Source: Picosynechococcus sp. PCC 7003 (GTDB lineage Bacteria > Cyanobacteriota > Cyanobacteriia > Cyanobacteriales > MRBY01). From it: a DNA stretch of 64,000 bases. The stretch covers positions 2,560,661 to 2,624,660 of the forward strand of contig NZ_CP016474.1 in the NCBI RefSeq assembly GCF_001693255.1. The letters run 5' to 3'. Under the pieces are notes generated by a model. The model saw only the letters and a list, made by a program, of their open reading frames with translations. It searched no databases and had not been told where the DNA came from. Both the position numbers and the translations under genes were made by a program. Positions 7,831 to 18,215 of this stretch are shown one piece after another (within the stretch, counting starts at the first letter, position 1; every line of letters begins with the position of its first letter).

Positions 7831-10437
7831 ATGAATAAAAGCACTGTGCTCTTGGCTCTAGGTCTTGCCGTGATGCTCTCCGGCACAGGGGTGATCGCCC
7901 AAAATAAGCCAGCAAAGACAATTACCGTGGGTGTTTATCAAAACGATCCCAAGGTTTTCATCGATTCAGGTGGGTGGCCCCGGGGCTTTTGGGTAGATAT
8001 TACGAATGACATTGGACGCGCGGAGAATTGGGCGATCGCCTATGTTCCCTGCGAATGGAATCAATGTCTCCAACAAATTGCACAGGGGCAACTCGATCTG
8101 ATGGTGGATGTGGCCTATTCCGACACGCGAGATGAGATCTTTGATTTTAATACGATCATTGTTTTATCAAGTTGGTCACAGATTTATGCGCGGCGGGGTG
8201 TTTATTTAGATACGATTTTAGATCTCGACCAAAAAAGAGTCAGCATCCTTGCTTCTGGGATTCAACAGGAAGTCCTTCGGGAAAACATTAAAGCTTATGG
8301 GATTCAGCCGGAACTGGTACCCATTGATAGTTATCCTGGGATGTTTGAACAATTGGAAGCGGGAGAAGTAGATGCTGCCATTGTCAATAATTTTTTTGGG
8401 AATAAATTTAGTCCTGACTATCAAGTCATTAAAACGAATATTCTGTTTAATCCGGCCCGCTTGCATTATGTCGTTCCTGAAGGTGATCCCAAGCAGCTCC
8501 TCCCTGACATTGATCGGCAAATGAGTCGTCTGTTGCAAGATCGTGAATCTGTCTATTATCAGGCGATCGCCCAATGGTTAGAGACGCCCGAAAAATTTAA
8601 TTGGATTAGCTTACAAAATTTTCTCTTTAGCCTAATTTTCTATCTGCCATTCCTTATTTTAGGATGGTTTATTCTCCGTAATTACAGCCTGAAAAAAGAA
8701 ATTAAACAACGTAAACAAATCGAAACCAACCTCATCGAAAGTCAACAGCGATATGCCCATCTCGCCAATACCGTTCCCATTGGAATCTTCCGCACCAATC
8801 TGCGCCATGAATGTATCTATGTCAATGGTTACTATTGCAAACTGCTCGCGATTCAACCCGAAGATGCACTTCATAAAGGCTGGTTACAAAAAGTTCATCC
8901 CGATGACATTGACTACGTCCGAGAGCAATGGCTAAAATCCATCACTAATCAAGAACTATTTACTCTAGAATATCGATTTCAACGTTCTGATGGTTCGATA
9001 CTTTGGGTCTATAGCCAGGGTACCGCTGAGCTTGATAGTAAGGGTGAACCCCAAGGCTATGTTGCCACCATTACCGACATCAGCACCCGGATCAAAATGG
9101 AGCAACAACTCAAACATGATGCCCTCCATGATCGTCTTACTGGCCTTGCCAATCGTAACCTCCTGATCGAACGGCTTAATTTAGCCCTAAAACGCTATAA
9201 ACGATATCCCATTCACGAATTTGCAGCTCTGTTTTTAGACCTTGATAATTTTAAAGTTGTCAATGATAGTTTGGGCCATGTCATTGGTGACGAATTGCTC
9301 ATTGAAGTTGCCCATTTACTCAAATCCTTCATTCGCGATACAGATTTAGCCGCTCGTTTGGGGGGAGATGAATTTGTCATTCTCCTAGAGGAAATTCACG
9401 GGGTAGAAGATGCCGTACACATTGCAGATCGCATTCTCAATGCCTTAAAAATGTCCTTCAAAATTTCTAATTACGAAGTTTTTATTACGACGAGCATTGG
9501 CATTATCGTCGGTGATTCTCGCCATGAATCGGCCCAAGATCTCCTCCGGGATGCCGATATTGCGATGTATCGGGCCAAACAAAAGGGCAAATCACAGTAC
9601 GCGATCTTTGACCCTCAGATGCACCTACAGGCGATGAAACGGCTTCAGTTAGAAGGGGAAATTAGATCTGCCATCGAAGAAAAGCAATTTGTTTTGTACT
9701 ATCAGCCGATTATTAATTTAGAACAGGGCAACATTGAAGGGTTTGAGGCATTAATTCGTTGGCAACATCCCCAACGGGGGTTGTTATCTCCCTATGAATT
9801 TATTGAGATTGCTGAAGAAACCGGGCTCATTATTCCTCTCGGAGAATGGATTTTAGATGCAGCTTGCCGTCAATTGTTTGAGTGGCAGCAAAAGTTTAAT
9901 GTTCCCCTGAAAGTCCATGTAAATTTATCTGTTAAACAGCTCCAAGATTCACTGCTATTTTCACTGGATCGATTATTAGAGCGCTATCCAGTTTTCCCGA
10001 ATACTTTGGGGTTAGAAATCACTGAGAGTATGCTCATCCAAAATGTGGAACTGACTTGTCGGTTGCTCAACCAAATTCGTCTCAAAGGAGTTTTTATTAG
10101 CGTTGATGATTTTGGCACAGGGTATTCTTGTTTAAGTTATTTACACCAACTTCCCATTGACGCGCTCAAAATTGACCGGAGCTTTGTGAATATTTCTGAG
10201 TTAAATGACCGCAATCGGGTGATTGCAGAATCTATTCTGGCCCTTTCTAAATCAATTGGCATTAAAACTGTGGCAGAAGGAATTGAAACGGCACAGCAAT
10301 ACCAGTGGTTAAAGAGCCGGGATTGCCAGTTTGGTCAGGGTTATTTGTTTTCTCGACCTGTTTCTTTGGATCAGGCAACAAGTTTGTTACAGGATCACTC
10401 CTTTGCGGTGTTAGAGAAATTACGTTCTTCCTCATAA
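7831..10437 (+). CDS. Periplasmic-sensor PAS-GGDEF-EAL protein (c-di-GMP turnover)
   Basis: An 868-residue membrane receptor combining c-di-GMP synthesis and breakdown domains. In order: a signal peptide (about 1-24, ending VIAQ), a bacterial solute-binding type domain (about 30-255) exposed to the periplasm, one membrane helix (about 263-283), a short coiled linker, a PAS domain with PAC motif (about 303-420), GGDEF (about 430-590) and EAL (about 610-860). The GGDEF motif is intact at 511-515, with the inhibitory I-site RDTD five residues before it. The EAL motif is intact at 639-641 (GFEALIRW), and DDFGTGYS is present. Both activities may therefore work, with the periplasmic domain sensing a small ligand, possibly an amino acid or an NMT1-like compound. 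The gene stands alone in a large intergenic setting. Confidence 0.92.
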   Translation: MNKSTVLLALGLAVMLSGTGVIAQNKPAKTITVGVYQNDPKVFIDSGGWPRGFWVDITNDIGRAENWAIAYVPCEWNQCLQQIAQGQLDLMVDVAYSDTRDEIFDFNTIIVLSSWSQIYARRGVYLDTILDLDQKRVSILASGIQQEVLRENIKAYGIQPELVPIDSYPGMFEQLEAGEVDAAIVNNFFGNKFSPDYQVIKTNILFNPARLHYVVPEGDPKQLLPDIDRQMSRLLQDRESVYYQAIAQWLETPEKFNWISLQNFLFSLIFYLPFLILGWFILRNYSLKKEIKQRKQIETNLIESQQRYAHLANTVPIGIFRTNLRHECIYVNGYYCKLLAIQPEDALHKGWLQKVHPDDIDYVREQWLKSITNQELFTLEYRFQRSDGSILWVYSQGTAELDSKGEPQGYVATITDISTRIKMEQQLKHDALHDRLTGLANRNLLIERLNLALKRYKRYPIHEFAALFLDLDNFKVVNDSLGHVIGDELLIEVAHLLKSFIRDTDLAARLGGDEFVILLEEIHGVEDAVHIADRILNALKMSFKISNYEVFITTSIGIIVGDSRHESAQDLLRDADIAMYRAKQKGKSQYAIFDPQMHLQAMKRLQLEGEIRSAIEEKQFVLYYQPIINLEQGNIEGFEALIRWQHPQRGLLSPYEFIEIAEETGLIIPLGEWILDAACRQLFEWQQKFNVPLKVHVNLSVKQLQDSLLFSLDRLLERYPVFPNTLGLEITESMLIQNVELTCRLLNQIRLKGVFISVDDFGTGYSCLSYLHQLPIDALKIDRSFVNISELNDRNRVIAESILALSKSIGIKTVAEGIETAQQYQWLKSRDCQFGQGYLFSRPVSLDQATSLLQDHSFAVLEKLRSSS

Positions 10438-10485
10438 TGTTGCTCTGGGCAATTTCTTGGACAGGGTTTGCCAGAAATGTCAGAG

Positions 10486-10620
10486 TGACATACTCCCGAC
10501 GCTGACCTAACGGTACAGCGCAGGCTTCTTAAGTCGCCTTAAGAAATTCCTGCTTCAAAGCCTCCCCACTGGGCGTAGCTCCACAGGATTGAACGGTCTG
10601 TCCAACCGCTATTAGTCCAC
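10486..10620 (-). ncRNA. Candidate omega (reRNA) guide RNA scaffold of TnpB element
   Basis: TnpB proteins are known to use an RNA that spans the 3' end of tnpB and the right end of the element, with the guide taken from the flanking DNA. Here the tnpB 3' end overlaps a perfect hairpin (10526-10545) and is followed by a second imperfect hairpin up to the element terminus near 10486, which fits that layout. The guide would begin at the flank just beyond the terminus, reading towards lower coordinates. Extent and expression are inferred; only the hairpins and terminus are seen. Confidence 0.35.
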
Positions 10621-11734
10621 GATTGCGAATCACTTGTCCGCTGGCTACATCGCGATGAGTGGTGTAGCCACATTCTGGGCATTCATGCCGACGCACAGAC
10701 AAATCTTTCCTCACCGCTACTCCACAGGATGGGCACTCCTGGCTAGTGCCATAGGCGGCAACTTTTTGGAAATGTACACCACGCTTGAAGCAAACCCATT
10801 TAAGCGTATCGAGGAATTGACCCCACCCAGCATCCAGACAATGCTTCCCCAGCATTCCTTTTGCCAGTCCTTTTAGGTTTAATTCCTCCGCAAATATCAT
10901 CCCTGCTTGATCACAGAGATAATGGGCGAGCTTACGGTGAAAATCTTTGCGTCGGTTTGTAATTCGTTCGTGAAATCTTGCGACTCGTTGACGCGCTTTT
11001 TGCTGGTTCTTTGACCCTTTCTGCTTTCTGGCAACGGCACGGTTCAGCACTTTCAGCCTGTGTTGTACCTCCACAAAGAATCGGGGCCTTGCAATCAACT
11101 CGTTGTCTGATGTCGCAACAAAATGATTTAACCCCACATCAATCCCAATGGCGTGACCACCAATGACAGGGTCTGGGATTTTAACGTCACTTTGGATGAC
11201 TAGCTGGATATACCAACCAGAAGCGCGTTTAACGACCCGTGCTTGCTTCGCCTCAAATCCATCAGGGATCGGACGGTGCACCACGGTCTTAACCCAACCA
11301 AATACAGGCAACTTAATTTGATTGTCACCAATTGGGTTTTTGCCCAACTGCGGAAAGTTAAAACTGCGAAAACGCTTCTTAAACCGTGGGAATCCAAACC
11401 CACTATTCCACAGGGCGTTAAATGCCTTTTCTAGCCGACCCATTACGTCTTGAAGCACTTGAGAATGAACGTTTTGCAGAAAAGGACTCTCCTTTCGCGC
11501 AGCGGTCAAATTTCGCTTCTGACTGTAATAAGTCGGTTTTTCTGCATCCATGGGGTAAATAAACTCCCGCTGGATACTGCAAGCATTAATCGGGCACTTA
11601 CGGGACTGAATCCAGTCACGACGTTCTGCCAAGGCGTAGTTATAGACGCGCTTGCACGTGTCCAACCATTCATCCATTTTGATGGCTTGGTCGGATGTCG
11701 GATAAGCTCTGTACTCGTAAGTCAGGTTAATCAT
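10529..11734 (-). CDS. tnpB: TnpB, IS605 OrfB-type RNA-guided nuclease
   Basis: About 401 residues from the ATG at 11734 (an in-frame start at 11770 adds 12 poor residues). TnpB proteins of IS200/IS605 elements are RNA-guided DNA endonucleases related to Cas12. The RuvC catalytic residues appear intact: GIDVGLNHF (first Asp), FAEELNLKGL (Glu) and THRDVASGQ (last Asp). The zinc ribbon CPSCG...CPECG lies between the second and third. The N-terminal helix-turn-helix region begins with YEYRAYPTSDQ. Length is normal and no frameshift is seen, so the enzyme may be active. It is the only gene of the element. Codon use resembles the host less than its neighbours, and no HIP1 site was seen in the gene. 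Confidence 0.92.
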   Translation of the reverse strand: MINLTYEYRAYPTSDQAIKMDEWLDTCKRVYNYALAERRDWIQSRKCPINACSIQREFIYPMDAEKPTYYSQKRNLTAARKESPFLQNVHSQVLQDVMGRLEKAFNALWNSGFGFPRFKKRFRSFNFPQLGKNPIGDNQIKLPVFGWVKTVVHRPIPDGFEAKQARVVKRASGWYIQLVIQSDVKIPDPVIGGHAIGIDVGLNHFVATSDNELIARPRFFVEVQHRLKVLNRAVARKQKGSKNQQKARQRVARFHERITNRRKDFHRKLAHYLCDQAGMIFAEELNLKGLAKGMLGKHCLDAGWGQFLDTLKWVCFKRGVHFQKVAAYGTSQECPSCGVAVRKDLSVRRHECPECGYTTHRDVASGQVIRNRGLIAVGQTVQSCGATPSGEALKQEFLKAT

Positions 11735-11913
11735 ACCTGTATTATGGCAAGATTTAGGGAAATTGCACACTTCTCCTAAGACGCTTAACTAGGAGTTTGC
11801 TTCTTCCCGCTGGTCAGTCGCTCGCTCCTCATCCCGACGTTGATGTTTCACATACAACGCGGGGCTTCCCCGCTGTTAAGCTAAAAGACAGTAACGAATT
11901 TTGAGGTTTAGTT

Positions 11914-13389
11914 ATGGAAATTCGCGGTAGTTCGCAAACGGCAGCGACTTGGTCTGGTGAGGCGATCGCCTTGGGTTTTTTTGAGAGCGAAACCGTACTA
12001 ACGGTGCCTGAAAGCCTAACGGCTCTGGACGAACGGTTGTCAGGGGTGATCACAGAAGTTATTACCGAAACAGAATTTAAAGGCAAATCCGGCGAGCTAT
12101 CGGTGACCCGCCTTGGGGGTGGTGCGTCGCTCAAAAAGTTGATCCTGGTGGGCCTGGGCAGTGCCGAAAAGTGGAGTAGTGGCTCGTTGCGGAGTACCGC
12201 AGCGGCGATCGCCCGGGCGGTGAAAGGGGATAAAGCGATTACAACTCTGGGCTTGCAGTTGCCTGTGGCAGAAAATGAGGCAATCACAGCGCAAATGGTC
12301 ACAGAAGGGATGTATCTGGGCTTCTATGAAGATAATCGCTTCAAATCAGAACAAAAAGACTCCCCAGCCCTCCAAACTGTTGAAATTCTCGGCATTGGTG
12401 AGCAACCAGCGGCGATCGCCTTGGGTACGAGCCTCTGTGAAGGGGTGATCTACGCGCGGGAACTGGTTAACGCTCCGGCCAACATTATTAACCCCGTCAC
12501 CCTGGCGGCCTCCGTGGAAAACCTCGCCAGCACCTACGGCATGGAACTCAATATCCTCGAAGAAGCAGACTGCGAAGCGGCGGGGATGGGATCTTTCCTG
12601 GGGGTAGCGGCAGCCTCGGATTTACCCCCGAAATTTATTCACCTCGTTTATAAACCCCCTGGCACCCCCCGGAAGAAAGTGGCGATTGTCGGGAAAGGGT
12701 TAACCTTTGACTCCGGTGGCTACAACATCAAACCCTCTGGCCCCAGCATTGCGATGATGAAAATGGACATGGGGGGCGCCGCGGCAACTTTTGGGGCAGC
12801 AAAGGCGATCGCCGAACTCAAACCCGATGTGGAGGTGCATTTCATTAGTGCCGCCACTGAAAATATGATCAGTGGTCGCGGCATGCGTCCGGGGGATATT
12901 CTCACGGCCTCCAATGGTAAAACCATCGAAGTAAACAACACCGATGCCGAAGGTCGCCTTACCCTCGCCGATGCCCTCGTTTATGCCGAAAAGCTAGGGG
13001 TCGAGGCGATTGTGGACATTGCCACCTTGACCGGAGCCTGCGTCATTGCCCTAGGAGATGATATTTGTGGCCTGTGGAGTGACAATGATGATCTGGCCCA
13101 GGCGATCGCCACCGCATCAGAGAAAGCGGGCGAAAAATTCTGGCAAATGCCCCTCGAAGAAAAATACTTTGAAGGCTTAAAATCGCCCATCGCCGACATG
13201 AAAAACACCGGGCCACGGGAGGGAGGCTCGATTACGGCGGCGTTATTCCTCAAGGAATTTATTGAAAAAACCCCCTGGGCGCACCTCGATATTGCCGGGC
13301 CAGCCTGGTCAGAAAAAGACGCCGACATTTACAGCAAAGGCGGCACAGGGTTCCCGGTACGCACTCTTGTTCACTGGGTTCTGAGCTAA
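11914..13389 (+). CDS. pepA: Leucyl aminopeptidase (M17)
   Basis: A cytosolic two-metal M17 aminopeptidase that removes N-terminal residues from peptides, used in protein turnover and glutathione/peptide recycling. At 491 residues it has the normal length. The N-terminal regulatory domain spans about 1-165 and the catalytic domain about 180-490. The metal- and substrate-binding signature NTDAEGRL is seen near residue 345, with [15 protein letters not shown] near 265 and [13 protein letters not shown] near the end. It stands between the TnpB element and a strong bidirectional terminator. The start ATG follows a GAGG-like ribosome site. The left end of the mobile element lies only a few tens of bases upstream, so the element may affect the pepA promoter. 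Confidence 0.96.
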   Translation: MEIRGSSQTAATWSGEAIALGFFESETVLTVPESLTALDERLSGVITEVITETEFKGKSGELSVTRLGGGASLKKLILVGLGSAEKWSSGSLRSTAAAIARAVKGDKAITTLGLQLPVAENEAITAQMVTEGMYLGFYEDNRFKSEQKDSPALQTVEILGIGEQPAAIALGTSLCEGVIYARELVNAPANIINPVTLAASVENLASTYGMELNILEEADCEAAGMGSFLGVAAASDLPPKFIHLVYKPPGTPRKKVAIVGKGLTFDSGGYNIKPSGPSIAMMKMDMGGAAATFGAAKAIAELKPDVEVHFISAATENMISGRGMRPGDILTASNGKTIEVNNTDAEGRLTLADALVYAEKLGVEAIVDIATLTGACVIALGDDICGLWSDNDDLAQAIATASEKAGEKFWQMPLEEKYFEGLKSPIADMKNTGPREGGSITAALFLKEFIEKTPWAHLDIAGPAWSEKDADIYSKGGTGFPVRTLVHWVLS

Positions 13390-13410
13390 CGTTACGGCCC
13401 AACATTCACT

Positions 13411-13445
13411 AAAAAACCCCCGGCAAATCACTCTGGGGGTTTCTT
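13411..13445. terminator. Bidirectional terminator between pepA and DUF4870 gene
   Basis: An inverted repeat AAACCCCC...GGGGGTTT flanked by A-run and T-run sequences lies between the convergent pepA and DUF4870 genes. It can end transcription from either side. Confidence 0.8.
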
Positions 13446-13464
13446 GATATCTAGCCAGAAAAAT

Positions 13465-13926
13465 TTAGATCAACCGGAGATTAAAGGGATAACGATACAT
13501 TTGGCCTTCTTTGACCTTCGTTGCCGCCAGGATGACCACCGCAATCTGGAAAATGGCGATCGCCACAATCAAAGTAATAAAAGCAAATACTCCGACCCCG
13601 GTCAAAATTGCCATCAAGGCCGCAAAGGGATTGTTGCTGCCACCCAGTCCCAGTAGGATCACGAAAACGACGCCGATAATCGCTAAGATTCCCAGGATAA
13701 TCCCTGCAGCAAAGCCATAGATCGTCATTGAAAGCTGGAAATTGAGGGATTCTTTCCCATGGACATCGATTAATTCCGATTCATCTTTTTTGAGATACCA
13801 GATCACCGCTGGCGCAATCACATTGACAAACGGAATCGCCCCAATCCCAAGGAAGGTTAGGGGAATCCAGGCCAAGCTCGACAGATGGCAGGCGATCGCC
13901 CAATTTCTTTCCTGTTCTGCGTCCAT
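13465..13926 (-). CDS. DUF4870 family small membrane protein
   Basis: A 153-residue integral membrane protein of the DUF4870 family (Tic20-like fold). The N terminus (RNWAIACHLSSLAWIPL) and the KKDESELIDVHGKESLNFQ segment are the family hallmarks. Three to four hydrophobic helices are visible: about 15-35, 60-95 and 110-135. The C terminus ends with GQMYRYPFNLRLI, also typical. Function is unknown in general; related proteins are small inner-membrane proteins. It is convergent with pepA, sharing the terminator between them. Nothing in the sequence links it to the OLD nuclease upstream, whose stop lies about 160 bases away. Confidence 0.85.
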   Translation of the reverse strand: MDAEQERNWAIACHLSSLAWIPLTFLGIGAIPFVNVIAPAVIWYLKKDESELIDVHGKESLNFQLSMTIYGFAAGIILGILAIIGVVFVILLGLGGSNNPFAALMAILTGVGVFAFITLIVAIAIFQIAVVILAATKVKEGQMYRYPFNLRLI

Positions 13927-14083
13927 AAATTTATAAGTCCCTCCATGATCTACCCCAAATATATAGCAGACCTTTTCAATAACTCCTTAAATCATCGTAA
14001 ATTGTCACTAAACTAAAATCACCATCTCAATCAAACAAGTTCCTATAAACTCCCTAAGACTTTAAATAGATGTCTATTTAGTT

Positions 14084-15859
14084 TTAAATATAATTCCAAA
14101 GCCTTATTTTTTCACAAATAGCGTTCAATTTTTGATCTAGATCATTAAATCTAGAGAAATCATCCTTCTCCATTAAAGGAGCTATTTCCAATGCAAATAA
14201 CTGCTTTCGTTTGGCAAAATTCTTTTTATATTTTTTTTCCTTTGCTTTTCTTTTTTTTTCCTTTTTACTTGACTCACATACTTTAGGAAGATATTCAAAA
14301 AAATCCTCGTATAAATCTAACTCATTAGCGGTTATAGCCTCATCTTCTAACCAACGACTAATAAGCTCCTTTGAAAGATAGTTTTCAATATCACGACCTT
14401 TAGTGATCCATCCTAGTCCACCATTATTTTCAATCTCATGATGGATTCTTTTCTTAGTATCATCGATAGAACTGCTTTTACTTGATTTATCACTATCACT
14501 AACGATAATCGCATTATGATTAACTCGTAAAATTGGGATTTCAGATTCCACTTCTATTGGATCATCAGCACTAAGATGAGATCTAAGCCCCCCACCATAA
14601 AAAACACATTGATAATGTACTCCTTCAATCAGCTTTTGATCACTCCAAAGCTCAATCCAGCGGTTTATATAAATCCTATCTGATGGTCCTTCCACCCAAA
14701 TAATACAATTTGCCTGAAGGAGATCACTGGCTTTGACACCTAAGTCGACAAGTAAATCTTTATTTTCAAGAAATGTACTTACGGTTCTTACTTTAGATTC
14801 TGTCCCATTATGAGTTACATGAAGAACTTGTGAATTCTGATTGCTACTAAAAAGATCAATAACCACATTGGAATGGGTACTTAAAAGAAAGATACATTTA
14901 TTTTTAAGAGCTACTTGTTCTAAATAAATAAGAAGTTTTCTAAGAAGATCAGGATGTAGATTATTCTCTAACTCTTCAAATGCAAATATATATTGATCTA
15001 GTCTACCACCTAGCACTTTAGGAACCAAAATCACATAACATAACACAATGAGAATTGTTTTTAGCCCATGGCCAGATTGTGAGATAGAAATTCGACCTTT
15101 GTTTTTTTCTTCTAGATAAATTTCCCATCTTTCATCATCCAACTGTTGACATAGGATACGTTCAAATTCTGCATCGGAGCAGAAAATTAAATTGAGATGA
15201 TTTAAGAGATCATTTTCAACTAGGTCTCTTTTTCCAAGACTAGCCTTGTTAATGCATTGTTGAATTAAAGTAGTGAATCCTTCTCCATTGCCCTGAAGTA
15301 CAGGAAGGTCATTTGAATTTTTCTCAGGTCTTAAATCTCTATCAGGATTTATCTCATAAAATTTTTTTCCAGCTAAGGGATTTTGACAAGCTGATACTAA
15401 TTCTTCCAGATAATTTCGACCACGTTCTTGAAGAAAATCAACCTCTGGGGAATTTTCTATTGTAAAAAACTTTTTGCCATCAAAACCATACGACCACGTT
15501 AGTTTTAAGTTGAGTAGTTTTTTCCCAAACTCAAAATGATTACCACCAAAAATTCCACCTGTAGTGTTTTTTTTGAAAACTTTAGATATTTGTTCTTCTT
15601 TTAATTTAGTAGATAAAAGTATTTCACTAGCAGTATTTTGATGATACAGTTCTCGCCTGACTTGAAATAAATTTTTATGAGGCTCATCACGTATTTCAGT
15701 TGTATACCTGATGAGATCAAGAATAGATGATTTTCCTGAATTATTCCGTCCAATAATTATATTAATAGGTTTTAATAAATCAAATCCTTGTAACTCATCT
15801 CCAAAGCATTTAAAATTTCTTATTTTGATGGAGAATTCAGATAATAAATTAAAGCCCAT
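14084..15859 (-). CDS. OLD-family ATPase/TOPRIM nuclease (probable phage defence)
   Basis: A 591-residue protein with an N-terminal ABC-type ATPase and a C-terminal TOPRIM nuclease domain, the layout of OLD-family nucleases (overcoming lysogenization defect). ATPase motifs: Walker A GRNNSGKS (37-44), a signature-like QSGHGLKT (261-268), Walker B/D-loop FAFEELENNLHP (292-303) and LLSTHS with the switch His at about 329. TOPRIM motifs: WVEGPSD with Glu 390, VSDSD (454-458) and GRDIENYL (488-495). No UvrD-like GajB partner is adjacent, so it looks like a stand-alone class 1 member rather than Gabija. The gene is clearly AT-rich and free of HIP1 sites, unlike the flanking genes, which points to recent acquisition. 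Target and trigger are unknown. Confidence 0.85.
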   Translation of the reverse strand: MGFNLLSEFSIKIRNFKCFGDELQGFDLLKPINIIIGRNNSGKSSILDLIRYTTEIRDEPHKNLFQVRRELYHQNTASEILLSTKLKEEQISKVFKKNTTGGIFGGNHFEFGKKLLNLKLTWSYGFDGKKFFTIENSPEVDFLQERGRNYLEELVSACQNPLAGKKFYEINPDRDLRPEKNSNDLPVLQGNGEGFTTLIQQCINKASLGKRDLVENDLLNHLNLIFCSDAEFERILCQQLDDERWEIYLEEKNKGRISISQSGHGLKTILIVLCYVILVPKVLGGRLDQYIFAFEELENNLHPDLLRKLLIYLEQVALKNKCIFLLSTHSNVVIDLFSSNQNSQVLHVTHNGTESKVRTVSTFLENKDLLVDLGVKASDLLQANCIIWVEGPSDRIYINRWIELWSDQKLIEGVHYQCVFYGGGLRSHLSADDPIEVESEIPILRVNHNAIIVSDSDKSSKSSSIDDTKKRIHHEIENNGGLGWITKGRDIENYLSKELISRWLEDEAITANELDLYEDFFEYLPKVCESSKKEKKRKAKEKKYKKNFAKRKQLFALEIAPLMEKDDFSRFNDLDQKLNAICEKIRLWNYI

Positions 15860-15884
15860 GCCAAAGTCACTCTTTTATTTACAT

Positions 15885-15920
15885 AAAAAATCCCCCTAAA
15901 TTAAAGCAGGGGGAAATTAC
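15885..15920 (-). terminator. groEL terminator
   Basis: On the minus strand, TCCCCC and GGGGGA arms (15891-15896 and 15909-15914) form a stem followed by a run of T residues. It lies just downstream of groEL and upstream of the OLD gene, separating the two transcripts. Confidence 0.75.
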
Positions 15921-15964
15921 TATTTCAATATAACTATTGAAAATTATATGAACTTTTATGAGTT

Positions 15965-17617
<1,653 letters not shown>

Positions 17618-17673
17618 TTACGAGGAAAAATAGAAAAATCTGAAACGATTGCTTAGGTCAAACCTAAAAATAA

Positions 17674-17985
17674 TTACGCAACGGTTGCGAGGATATCTTT
17701 CTCAGAAAGAAGGACGTAGTCGTCGCCACCGAGCTTGATATCAGTACCAGCGTACTTGGAGTAGAGAACTTTATCGCCAACTTTGACATCAACGGCAGAA
17801 CGGCTACCATCATCGTTGCGCTTGCCTTCACCAACAGCAACAACTTCGCCGATTTGGGGCTTTTCTTTGGCGCTATCGGGAAGGAGGATCCCACCAGCGG
17901 TCTTTTCTTCAGATTCGCTGACCTTTACGAAAACGCGATCGCCAAGGGGCTTGAGGGTAGAAACATTGATGCTAATTGCTGCCAT
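17674..17985 (-). CDS. groS: Co-chaperonin GroES
   Basis: The 103-residue co-chaperonin caps the GroEL ring during ATP-driven folding. The mobile-loop segment [17 protein letters not shown] (about residues 27-43) and the preceding [11 protein letters not shown] are diagnostic. It is the first gene of the groESL operon, with the start ATG preceded by a GGAGAAA ribosome site. The perfect CIRCE repeat lies about 50 bases upstream of the start, indicating HrcA-controlled heat induction. Confidence 0.98.
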   Translation of the reverse strand: MAAISINVSTLKPLGDRVFVKVSESEEKTAGGILLPDSAKEKPQIGEVVAVGEGKRNDDGSRSAVDVKVGDKVLYSKYAGTDIKLGGDDYVLLSEKDILATVA

Positions 17986-18034
17986 GGATAATTTCTCCAG
18001 ATCAATAAACGACTAAATTTAGCTAGATTGAAGT

Positions 18035-18061
18035 TTAGCACTCTCAATCTCTGAGTGCTAA
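18035..18061 (-). promoter_or_regulatory. CIRCE operator (HrcA site) of groESL
   Basis: A perfect TTAGCACTC-N9-GAGTGCTAA inverted repeat, exactly the CIRCE consensus bound by the HrcA repressor. A possible promoter on the minus strand reads TTGTCT, 18 bases, TAAATT, with its -10 overlapping the operator; this would place the repressor on the promoter. Confidence 0.95.
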
Positions 18062-18215
18062 TTTAGCGGAGAAATTTAAATCCAGACAACTCCCGGTAAT
18101 GTACGGGTTCCCGAACTTTAGATCGTCGCGAAAATTAGACCCTACTGTTTCCCAAGGAAAACCCTGACAGAGACTGCTTTCTGCCCCCGCCAAAACTTCC
18201 GGAATAAGTGGGCCT

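Larger units (their letters stand above)
10486..11885 (-). mobile_element. IS200/IS605-type element with tnpB only (no tnpA)
   Basis: The element runs on the minus strand around a single tnpB gene. Its right end is near 10486-10545: a terminus reading, on the minus strand, GTCGGGAGTATGTCA, preceded by an imperfect hairpin (CGCTG/CAGCG arms, about 10500-10520) and a perfect 8-base hairpin TTCTTAAG-tcgc-CTTAAGAA at 10526-10545 that overlaps the tnpB stop. Its left end is near 11855-11885, with a strong GC hairpin GCGGGG-ctt-CCCCGC at about 11859-11873. There are no terminal inverted repeats and no obvious target duplication, as expected for this superfamily. No TnpA (Y1 transposase) is present, so movement would need a helper in trans. 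The exact borders are estimates. Confidence 0.6.

Noticed and set aside
14084-15859. Gabija system (GajA with GajB)
   Set aside because: The ATPase-TOPRIM protein fits, but no UvrD-like helicase gene is adjacent on either side.
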